Assembly: GCF_022458985.1 (NCBI RefSeq)
Contig: NC_061787.1
Location: forward strand, 962,001 to 1,026,000
DNA from: Mugil cephalus
Taxonomy: Eukaryota > Chordata > Actinopteri > Mugiliformes > Mugilidae
Reading direction: 5' to 3'
Length of the DNA stretch: 64,000 bases
Shown: in pieces, positions 25,001 through 37,000 of the stretch
Layout of the letters: every line of letters begins with the position of its first letter
How positions within the stretch are numbered: position 1 is the first letter of the stretch
Program-made: the position numbers and the translations under genes
Notes under the pieces: generated by a model
Told to the model about the DNA's origin: nothing
What the model saw: the letters and a program-made list of their open reading frames with translations, nothing else
Database searches by the model: none

Positions 25001-28000
25001 GTAACATATTTAGTAGAGAAGATAGTTTGACCTTTGTTTGTTGTTTTCACTGTAGATGTTTGTAAGTCAGGTCTAGTTTTGTTAGATTCACTTATTAGAC
25101 ACAAACACTTGGTCCCATCCTTCCCCACTGGTTATGTTTTTAAGAGTTTTTTCTTTTTGTATTTAAATAAATTCTGTTCAGATCATTGGTTGTCTTGTGT
25201 TCGTCCCTAAATTCCTCCTCGACCCTCCAAGACACAAATGGGTCTGGAAACACTAATGACACGAAACAAACATCTTCTTTTTAGAGACTATTAAGATGTG
25301 TGAGCTGCAGTGAGTGCGTAGTAGCATCTATTTATTCTAATGAAACCTGCCACACAAGCTGCCAAGTAGTCAGCACTAGCACATAATGATGGTTTAATAT
25401 GCATAAAAGATGCATAAATGAATAAACCGCGTAGTTCGACATGCATCGATTAATTTTATTCTGTTACTCATCTTAGTAATGATACCATTTTATTCACTGT
25501 TTGTCTCAAGGCCTAGAACTAGTTTTTAATGACAGTCTCTTAACTTATCTACCAGTAGCTGTTAAAGTCTGGAAAACAAGAACTAAATTTGATGAATGAA
25601 TTCAGTTTTATCGTGGTAGTTTCATAGTAAACCAAAGTAACTGAACTGACCCTTTTGCAGGTGTTGGAGACGTCAGAAGACGGTGTTTTAGATGACGTCT
25701 CGTCACGCAGCGTATCTCTTATGATGGCGCGGGGCTTGAACGTGGACTTCAGCCTGATCCCTGGTTTCAGAGGAGGGACTAGTCCGGGTCTGGACTTTGA
25801 TCCAGGGCTGAGACTGGAAATCCGTTTGAAGCGAGGGATCGTGGGTGGAGGAAGATCTGGGAGCGGGACAGCTGACAAGGAAGAAAAGGAAGGAGCTTGA
25901 GCACCAGTCTTCTTCCGAAATGAAGGTGGTGTAACCCTCCCTCCTTCTACACCTCCTCTGCTCAGCTGCTCCTTCCACTTCTGGCTGATGAAGGGGGACG
26001 GACGCTTGGTTTTGAAGAGGGGAACCAGTTTAGGAGGTGGAGGAGGAGGAGGCAACAGGACTGAGGAGGAGACGGAAGAGGTGAGGGATGAAGCTGGCTG
26101 GAAGATGGAGAGAGAAGAGGAGGAGGAAATGGATGAAGCTGGCTGGAAGATGGAGAGAGAAGAGGAGGAGGAGGAGGACATGGATGAAGCTGGCTGGAAG
26201 ATGGAGAGAGAAGAGGAGGAGGAGGAGGACATGGATGAAGCTGGCTGGAAGATGGAGAGAGAAGAGGAGGAGGAGGAGGAGGAGGAGGAGGAGGAAGTGG
26301 ATGAAGATGGCTGTAAGATGGAGAGAGAAGAGGAAGAGGAGGAGGAAGTGGATGAAGCTGGCTGGAAATGTGGATGAAAGGAGGAGGTTTGGGATGAAGT
26401 TGGTTGGACGCCTGGATGAGAAGATGAGGAGGAGATGGAGGAGGTGATGGATGAAGCTGTCTGGAAGCAATGAAGATGAAAAGAGGAAGATGTTGAGGAA
26501 GAAGAAAAAGACAAACATGAGGAGGAGGAGGAGGAGGAGGAGGATGAGGATGAAATCCAGTCTCCATCTACTCTACACCCCTGACTTTGTGTCAGACTGT
26601 CACCAAAACCACATCCATAGTCCAGAGGATGGAGAGGGGAGGTCCAGGCTGGTGGCTTAGACCTGAAGAAGGGCCTCACAGGTTGGGAGGAAGAAGGAGG
26701 AGGTGCAGGGAGCTGGGTGAGGACCGGACTGAAGGAGGGGGAGGTGGTCAGGTTGATGTGCTCGCCATTCAACACCTGAGGAGGTAGAAGAGAAGAACAA
26801 ACTCACAACATGATGTTATGACACAACGACGTTCTTTTTCTACTTTGGATTTAGGTTATATGTAAACTAAGAATGCTTCCAGAAATATGAACTACGTGTC
26901 CCCATCCATGCCTGCAGAAGCTAACCTACTGTTCACGGGTGGAGCTGTGGTAGTGGTTAGAGGCGGAGCTTATTTATTTTTAACAATTTACAAAATGCAA
27001 AGTGAGCGGACGAAAGAAAAACCTAAGTCACATCGATATCTGGTGTTACTACTCCTTATAGGTCCACTGGCACAACGTCATGGGTTTTATTATTTCTCTT
27101 CTAAATGTGAAGACGTCCAGCAGAGACATGAGCTCAGAACCGAACCAGGTCCACCAGCTACTGTCTGGACCAGTCTGGACACAAGTGGTCTTCATGGAAG
27201 AGCTGCAGCCAAACATCCGTCCCTCTGACATGGAAACAAGACCAAGAGACTCCACCATGGACCAGAACCAGAACCTAGTAACTGGGCTCAGAAACATCTG
27301 GACTGATGATGTTTGTTGAGCTCCAGTAATGAGTGAAGCATGGTGGAGGCTCCTGGAGAGTCTGGTCCTCAGGCAGATACTGATCCATCATCAAGACCAT
27401 CAGGGAGGAGGAGGACTGGCCCCACATTTATTCTGCAGCAGGACAAAGAGCCCAAACATCCAGACAAGAACAGCATGACCCCCCAGAGCCCTGGTCTCAG
27501 CATCATGGACTGAGTCTGGATTAACTGAGGAAGATCTGGGCTTAGTTCTCCAAGATGTTTGGATCAATCTACCAGCTGAGTTCCTTCAAGAACTGTGTCC
27601 AAGTAGAAGAACTGACGCTGTCTGGAAGGTAAAGGGGGGTCACACCAGATACTGATTTAATTAAGGGGGGGGGACTCCTGTCTGGGCCCCCAGAGTGTCT
27701 TGAAACAGCCCTGGATGTTAAAGTTCATAAGACAAAATCTTTGGGTGTTTAACGTTTTCCAGCCGTCCCCAGACTCTAAAGACCTCTAACGTGTTGTGGC
27801 CTCCCAGCTGACCGCTATAAATATTTTAGTTTCAGTCTGTGAGCACTGAATCGATCTCTGCGGATGCTTCACCACGGAGTCTTTCTCAAGCTCATAAAAT
27901 CCTCTTCAGCTGCACCCTGTGAATAGGGAAAGTATTTTCTCTCTGCATCTGCTTAACGACCTTTCAGGATGAGAAATAACTTTCATTCCTCCAGCTTCAT

Positions 28001-31000
28001 TACTGAGTTTATAGCTTCATCTGCAGACTTCTCTGTACGTTTTAGAGCTGCTCAGGAAACCCAACACTTTTATTAAAAGGTATTAAAGAGAAAAACATCT
28101 CCTGCATAACAGGGTTTCTTCAGATTTATTGGGGCTAGAAAGAAATAAAAAGAAATGTTTCACATAAAAGAGTGAGAATTTTATTTGCAAGCTTTTAACA
28201 GCAAGTTTCCACCTGCTTCAGAAAATGATTAATGCTTCTAGTTATCTACAAAGAAAATAAATCATTTTAGAGGCCACAGACGATAAGGCAGACATTTTCT
28301 TTGGCACAAAAGTGACCTTCTTCTTCCTGACATCTGTATCATGAAGATGAATTCACCGAGAAGACCTTCTCTGCTCTTTCTCTTCAGTGTCACGCCTCAG
28401 TGGTCATAAACCCACTCCCGAAGATTTTCACGAGGAGGGAAATGCTCCGATAATCGGCCAAATAAAATAACGTGCCATGTGAGCGTTAGTGTCAAAGAAT
28501 AAAAAAAAGAAACAGGGCTTTGGGAGAAACAAAAAAATTTTGCTCTTGAACACACCACAAAGACACAAAGACAGCAAATGACTTAAAATAACTAAAATGT
28601 ACCAGCAGGTGGCAGTAGTCTGTATTCATCATTCAAAGGAGGAAATAGAAGAGCTACTATTAGCAGGAAGGCTAGGAAGAGCTACTATTAGCAGGATGCT
28701 ATAGAACTTAGAATAGCTACTATTAGCTGGAGGCTAGGAGACAACCTCTAGCTAACAGACTATTAGCTGAGAGGATAGGAAGAGCTGCTATTAGCTAAGG
28801 AGATAGGAAACTTGGAAGAGCTACTATTAGCTGGGGTTGCTGTGAAGCTAGAACTATCAACTATTAGCTGCAAGACTAGGAAGTTAGAAATATCAACTAT
28901 TAGCTGAGAGGCTAGGAGGCATGGAAGCCCCACCCACTAACATGGAGGGGGTGGAGCTTATGACACATACTGCAGCCAGCCACCAGGAGGAGCTCTGTTA
29001 GCATTGGATAAATTACAGTAAGCTAGCAGTAGTTTTGTGTGTGTACCTGTGCGGAGGAAGCAGCGTTCAGACTGGCTGTGTGGTAACTCGAGTGGATCGT
29101 CAGACGTGCAGGGAAACCACAGACGCTCTGCAGCCGAGCCCTGACATCAGACAGGAAGGAGCCCAGCGCCCCCTGCAGGTTGACCCGAGGACAGTGCTGC
29201 ACAGGCTGCAGGCGGATACAGCTCAGAGGGTAGCTGCTTGGGATGGAGGTGAAGGAGGGTTAAACTTTTACCAAGATCAACAGATTCATTTCCATATTTC
29301 ATTTTCTCATTGTTTTACTATAAAAATCAGTTTTAGAGTTGGTGTTGTTTTTGCAGCTTCCTTTCTCATGGTCTGTGTGGCTCGTGAACCGTCTTAAAAA
29401 CACTATTTTTCATTTCATTGTTCACAAGGACAGCGTCTGAAACCAGGCACGACTCTTCTCAAAAAAAGAAAGAAATAAAAATAACTGTACCATTACCTTC
29501 AATTTTTTAACACTTTTCATACTTGGTGCTTCAGGTACTTTATACCTAAATACCTCTTTAAATTAAAAACAACTGCCCCGAACCCGACATAATCATCCAC
29601 AATACCTGTTACACAACTACCATAAAATCACTGACTGACCTTAAATCAGAAAGAGATGTGTTTAAGTGACTTTATATCATTTCTAAGTTCATATTCTTGT
29701 TCTCTGTAACATTTGGTATGAGAAACTATCATCTAGAATAATATTGGAGCCAGTGTCTCCATTAAATTAGGAAAAGTCAATGAAAAAAAAAGTCATGAAA
29801 GTGTTTGTATTTAACAAACTGCACGATTACAGGACATTTCTAAACCAAAATTAATGCATTTTCTGTTAAGTTCTAGGTCTCAGCATCGTGATCCCCAAGT
29901 CTTATTAAAACTGTGTGAAATCTTGGAATAGCAGCTACTTGTATTGGAGTGTATTAGTGTAATTGTGGCACTTTGCAAACCCTCTGATGGGCCATATGTT
30001 TGACACCTGTGGTCTAAACTGAAACTAGTAAAGCATCAGGTCTGTACTGATTCTAGCTGCACTGACCAGTTCTACTGATCTCAGTTCCTTTCTTGTTATT
30101 TTAGCTGTATATTATTAGTTGTTATCTATTATTTCATTGGAGAACTGATGTTTTTATTCATTTTATTTAATATTTTATTCATAATTCTGTATGTATAATT
30201 CTTATATTTTATTTTATCTTTCTTTTTACATGTTTTTATGTGCAACTAAGCTACTGCGACCAAGTAATTTCCCTTGTGGATCACTGAAGTCTAAGTCTAG
30301 TGAGCAGAATGTTCTTATTGCAGGATAAAGTCATGAGTTTTACGTTAAACCAATGTGCTTTACAATAACATTCGTCCATACAAGTAGTTAATTAATAAGC
30401 ATACGTGAAGAGTCTCTCTCCCACTAGTTTGAAGTAGACGCTGCAGTAAACCAGCTCCTCCTCTGGCAGCTCAGGCAGTCTGTAGCCGTACTGGAAGACA
30501 GTGATGATACGTAGATTCATCATCATAATAATAATAACAATCAGTTTCTCAGTGTTAATATGTCTGAAAGGAAAGTTTTGTTATTCAGCTTTGCCTGAAT
30601 AAAATCAAGCAGACTGCAGGTGGGGTCAACATTAAGTTATAAATCTATCTGTCCTAACTGAAGGCCCCGCTCTGACCTTAACGAGTCTTAACGAGTCTTA
30701 ACGAGCCCTAAACAAGCCTTAACGAGCCTTAACGAGTTCTAGCTTCACTCTCAGGTATCATTAGAGACATTTTTATCCATTTGTACATTTGTTCCTCTTC
30801 ATCTGACCATCATTTTGGCACATGGCACAATTATTTTGTAACAAAGTGTGAAAAGAAACATCTTGAGTCATTCAGGACAAAAATGTCCAAGTCCAAACAA
30901 AATGTATTGATCAATAATTTTCTGCATAAATCTACTTCAGCAATTTACAAAACTACAAAAACAAATCAACCATTTTGAAGATTTTAACTCTTTAAATACC

Positions 31001-34000
31001 AGTTTGAACAACGTTAGAAATGGGATTAGAGGAAAGTGGGCACGTTTCTAATGCAGCAGTGACTTTAAGTAATCAAACCGACATTTAAAGGGTAAAGATC
31101 CTCACAATGATTTAATTTTCATTAGTTTTGTAAAGGGCTGGAGTGGTCCATGGATTTATGCAAAAAAAGCAGAAAAAAATATGAATCAGTTGAGTTTTTA
31201 CAGCAGTTTTTTTGGACGTGTTTGTAAGAGGGAGAGTGAATTAATCATCAGCTCTCTTTACTTTATTTACATGCTGTGAAGCCAGATGTCATGTACTGGT
31301 AGTTTTACAGACGCATGTTGACGCCAGATGTGAGCTTCTTTACAGGACGGATGCTCCTGCCAAGTCTGAACGGGGCCTAAGTCTTCACCCCGGATGTGGA
31401 CGATTGTACGAACAATCTAATAATAAATTATAAATGATCCTCATTTCTCTTTTGAGCCCTGTTGCATCTGTTGCCATGACAACTCTCCCCTGCACCAGGC
31501 AGATGGTTGTGGCTACCGTCCTCCAGGTTTCTGTTCCACGTTGCTGTGTGTGCAGTTAAACGTCCCCGTGATGAGGGCTCAGCGTGCTCACCAGGCGGGT
31601 CCAGTGGATTTGCAGGTCTCTGTAGGTCCTGAAGGGTCCGTCTCTAGGAGGCTGACGGCTGATGGAGATAATCTGACCTTTCTTCATGCTAACAGACGCA
31701 CACAGATAGAAATGAGGAGCCGTCAATCAGTGACACAATAATGTATATTATTAGGATCCCGATTAGCTTTAGTCGAGACTAAAGCTGGTCTTCAATTAAA
31801 ATTAAACTAAAATCACGTACAGTACAAAAATACTTGTTAAGTTAAATTCTGTTTGTGTTCTTTATATAGTCAAGCAATGGATTCCATCCTGTTACTGCTC
31901 TAAAGAGCAGTGGTTCAACCTGAACTGGCTTAGTAGTAGTGAGTCAGGACAGACCATGTGTTTAAACAGAGCTGCTGCGCCACCTGCTGCTCACACTCAG
32001 TATAACACAACCAGGCTGAGTTTGTGTTTTCCCACTAAGTAGAAGCAATAAACACTAAAATGAATGTAAAATAAAATACACATTTAACCATCCTATTCAC
32101 CCTTAATACCTCAGACTTCAAGTACAACACAGAGTCACGTCATATACTGATTATTTCTATTACTGACAATAATCATGGTACTAAAAAATTAAATTTCAAT
32201 ATCGTGTTAAAAATGCGCATTGTGTGAACACAGTGTGTGTTTTGCATCTGTTTCCTTCTTTCTATTGTTATTTTGAGTGTAATTCACCTCCAAAAAGACA
32301 GAAAACGACATCAATAAAGTTAAAGATTGGATTATTATTTACATTGTTGTTGATATGGTGATAATATCGTTTTCTCGTCTTCTTGTACGATGACAATAAA
32401 GCTCCTTTTCTTTTCTTACCTTGTCTTATCTTATCTATCTGATGTAATTCTGCAACATTATCTTTATTATACAGAAGTAGAAGATTCTCATATCTGTATG
32501 ACGGCATCGAATAACTTTACTGTAAAAGATTCTCAGTCATATAAAAAAGATGAGTCTGTCTTTTTGAGGTTTTACTATGGATTTTTATCAGTTAGTGGTT
32601 GGTAAAGAAAATGTCTCTGAAAAGAGGACGGACAAAACACTTTTCAGCCACTTTTAACAAGTAACGTTTGACGCCTTGACTCTGGAGTTTGTGGACATTA
32701 TTGCATCACTGGATTAACCTGGATTAATCTGAACAAAATCCTCTACTGACAAGTTATAAAAACGACAGACGCATCTGTAAATTCCTCACAGAACTGGTAA
32801 AAACCCCTTATGTGTTGCCTCCAGCAGGTGGCGCCGTCCTACCTGGGCAGGACGTGACACCAGATGACTCCCCCCGTGTGGAGGACGAAGTTGGGATCGG
32901 TCCAGAACTTCCGGAGGACTAACGGAGGGAGGTCAAAGTCCTCCAGCTGAGACAAAACACACACAAGTCACAGTGGTTTACACACTAACAGATCAAACAC
33001 AGACCCTGGTCTAATGGAACACTTCTTTTCATCAATGTAGGATTATAATCTGGATTTATTTAATTCTTTAATTTCTTTTACATATATATGTACTAATAAT
33101 AATACTAGCACCGTAGCAGCGAATGCATTCTAAGCTAAACCCCTTTATAAGTGTTCAAACGTTCAAATGAAAGGTGTAAATTCACCTGGATGATGATTCT
33201 GGAGGATTTGGAAACTGGATTAAATTAGGAACTGAAGCAGTGACTCCAAACTTCACTTCATTTGATCCACTGCACTTATTATTTTAAAAGTAAAAAGCCA
33301 TAAGTAAGAGAGCAATGTTTTAATTATCTTTCTTTGCTGTTATTGCTTCTTCTGACCTGATTAGAGCAGAATTTACATAATTTTTATATTGGGGTTTGTG
33401 TTTATTTGTCAGCCTTGAATTAATTTAATGAGCTTCTTTAGATATTTGGATGTTGTTTGGATCTGACAGTGGATGTCAGGTTATTATATATGAGAATACA
33501 TTTCTCCATGGTTGAAGAAGCCCGTTATTTATGAATCATTAGCTGGAAAATGTTTGAGACTTAAAAGTTTGAGGCCCTGAGTGGGAAAAGGTTGGAAACC
33601 ACTGCACTAAAGTGTTTCTGTTAATTAAGGCTCTTTTAAAGAACTTTTAGAGATTAGATGAGTCAAAACAACAGGAAAACACATGCATCCAATAGTACGA
33701 CAGATTACAGCCTCCACAATAAAAACACAGTTGAATCTAATGCTGAATCCGCCCCTGCACTTGGACTATAGGATTTACAGGTGTGCCTAATGAAGTGGCA
33801 GTGTTTTTGCTGTCCTACTGTGGGGGGGGGCAGGCGGACAGTGTAAGTTTCGATGCTGATGCACATTTGCCGCCCACTCGTGCTCAGCTCCAAGCCTGTA
33901 ACACAACAAACGCACTTCAACACGTTTCATGATATTCATGCTGCTGAGACTAGAAAGATGCCGAGGTTCATATAAATAAAATAAATGAACCTGGATCCCG

Positions 34001-37000
34001 TTAAGTAGGAGTGACACTTACTGACAGTGTTGAGCCTCCCTGGCTCAGTCAGGAAGTCTTCACCTAAGAACACACGGTGAAAACAGTCGTATTAGAGTTC
34101 TCAATAAAAAATGATTGGGATCAGATCAGGGGTCCAGCTGGTACAATCTTTAAATCTGTCTGCTGTGTCTTACTGACTGAATGTGTGTAGAGACAGAAAT
34201 ATAAAAAGCAAATGTTCAATTAGTTGTTTGAGTATTTTTCAGTTTTGTAAAATATCACTTCCACTTGACTGACAACGCACAAACCAAAAACATCCCCACA
34301 CACATGTATTCCAGGTCAGACTGGTCCGAGGTGAAGGTTGAACCGACTGTTGCGACACTCGCTTTGATTTTATCAAACACACACACACACACACACACAC
34401 TCCCATGTTTCTATCTTTAGAAGGACCTTCCATTGACACGATGCATTCCCTATCCCCTCACCCCAACTCATCTATACCTGGTTAACTGAGACGGGTCTTC
34501 ACAGATCTAAACCCAACAAATGTGGCCCAGATATTAAGTATTCTCCAAGAGTCTGGTCCCCACAGCTTAATAAAAACAGGGACACTCAGCACAACCCTTA
34601 CCCTGATTCGCTGCATGACTGCAGCAAAACGCTGGACTTTGATGTGAAGGAAAAAGCACAGTCATTCCAACCCTGACTGCGTATTAATGGTCTAAGAGTC
34701 CTCAAAGCTAATAGGAGCTTTCTAGTCTCCTAGCTGTGCAGCTAATAGTAGATCTTCCTAGCTTTCATAACCTTACAGCTAATAGTAGCTCTTTCTGGCT
34801 TAATAGCTAATAGTATCTCTTCTTAGCCTCCCAGCTAATAGTAAGCTAACAGCAGTTCTTCCTAGTTTTCATAACCTCTCACCTAGCAGTAGCTATTTCT
34901 AGCTTCCTAGCCTCTCCGCTAATCATAGCTCTTCCTAACTTCCTCGATAACAGTAGCTCTTTCTAGCGTCCATAGCCTCCCAGCTAACAGTAGCCCTTTC
35001 TGCCTTACTAGATAATAGTAGCTCTTCGTAGCCTTTCTCCCCCAGCTAACCGTAGCCCTTCTTAGCTTCCTAGCCTCCGAGCTAACAGTATCTCTTCCTG
35101 GGTTCCTAGTCTCCAAGCTAACAGTAGTTCTTCCTAGCTTTCATAGTTTCATAGCCTTCAGTAGCTATTTCTAGCTTCCTAGTCTCTCAGCTAATAGTAG
35201 CCCTTCCTAGCTTCCTCTATAATAGTAGCTCTTCCTAGCCTTCTCCCCCAGCTTCCTAGCCTCCAATTAGCTAACAGTAGCTCTCCCTAGCTAATTAGAT
35301 AAAATTAGCTCTTCATAGATCCCTGCCTCCAAGCTAACAGCAGTTCTTCCTAGCTTTCATAGTCTCCCAACTGACAGTAGCTATTTCTAGCTTCTCAGCT
35401 AATAGTAGCCCCTTTTGGATAATAGTAGCTTTTCCTAACTTCCATATTTTATCAGCTAACAGTAGCTCTTCCTGTCTTTGTATTCCCCCCGGCCAATAGT
35501 AGCTCATCCTAGCTTTCATAGCCTCCCAGCTAATAGTAGCTCTTCCTAGCTTACTAGATAATTGTAGCTCTTCCAAGCTTCCTAGCCTCCAAGCTAACAG
35601 CAGTTCTTCCTAGCTTTCATCGCCTTCCAGCTATCAGTAGCTATTTCTAGCTCCCATAGCCTCCCTGCTAATAGTACTTCTTCCCATTCCCGCTTTGTAA
35701 TGATCAATACAGACTACTGCCACCTGCTGGCATGAAGAGTCATTTCCTTCTTTGTTTGATGTTGGTTTCCAAGCCTTTACTTGCAAACAATGAGTCATTG
35801 TAGTAACAAGTTCTGCAGGATGGTCGGATTACCTGTGAACCATAATAACCAGCTCAGAGTACTATGTAAAGACACTAATATACTGCATTTCTTGCATTTG
35901 ACTGCACGGAGAGCTGGTTACGCAGCTGAATGCTGCAGAATGAAACTTTCAGAGGGGAAAATAAGTCACAAGACACGAACATCGTACCAGAGATGAGGTA
36001 GAGTCCTGCCTTGTTCCAGCTGGGGGTTAGCCTGGTGATCAGAGAGAAGGATAGACAACACTGGAGGGCTCCTGGAAACACACACTGAGGAGAACTCAGC
36101 TGCACAAACACACAAACACAAACACAAGACGACTTCAGTTGAAAATATCACCAATTTAAATCTACTGTAAATATGGAATAGCTGGCAAAATGTCCACCTG
36201 TAGACTGCGTCTTTGCACAAACACCTGCAGGGCGCCTGTCTGGAAAAACTGGACCTTGAGGAAGAGGAGAAGGTTGTCAAACAAACCTTCAGTGGTTTAT
36301 TACTTTAAAACCCATCAGCTGTATGTCTCACAAGCTACGTGCCCTGAAAGAAACCTTCTTAAAATAAAATAAAATAGTTAAAATAAAGAATTTCCTAGCC
36401 CCCCAGCTAATACTAGCTAACAATACCTATTCTTAGCTTCCTAGCCTCCCAGCTAATAGTAGCGCACTTCGAATCTTCCAGGCTAATGACAGTTGTTCCT
36501 AGCCTTTCTGCTAATAGTAGCTCTTCCTAGCGTCCCAGCTAATGGTAGCGCTTCCTAGCTCCCTAGCAAACAGTAACCATATTAAAATAAATTGCCACCG
36601 TTTATATGAAACTGACTAAATCTTTTTTGGTCGTGTCATCACACGTTTGTTCTGTTCTGTTATCAGAAAACTTGCGCTGCACAATTTTCACCCATTCAAG
36701 GGTTTGATTTTACTGAAAATCCCAAAACAAATCGGTTTTAACTGACTATTGACTGCAGACACTTGGCCAACAGGCTAGGACATAAACTTTAAACTTTTAA
36801 CTAGCTCCACTGAAATAAAGGGCGCGGCAACACAAACTGAGACATGTGCTTCATCCCTGTCTCCCAAACAACTCCTATAAGAGGCAAAAAGTTCTACTAT
36901 TGTAGCTCTAGAGAACATTTGGAAAAGTTTAACAACTAAAAGCAGTGGCACAACAAAGGCTGCCAGTACGACAGGGCTAAAAAAACTATTTTTTGTCAGT

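Noticed and set aside
25962-26567. Long frames on both strands inside the C18orf63 repeat exon (acidic EEEE-type on plus, Pro/Leu-rich on minus)
   Set aside because: They are by-products of the GGA/GAG tandem repeat. Only the minus-strand Ser/Pro frame joins correctly with conserved exons on both sides.
34690-35735. CRISPR-like or regulatory array
   Set aside because: Units are degenerate and adjacent without unique spacers, and the window is eukaryotic. It is a minisatellite.
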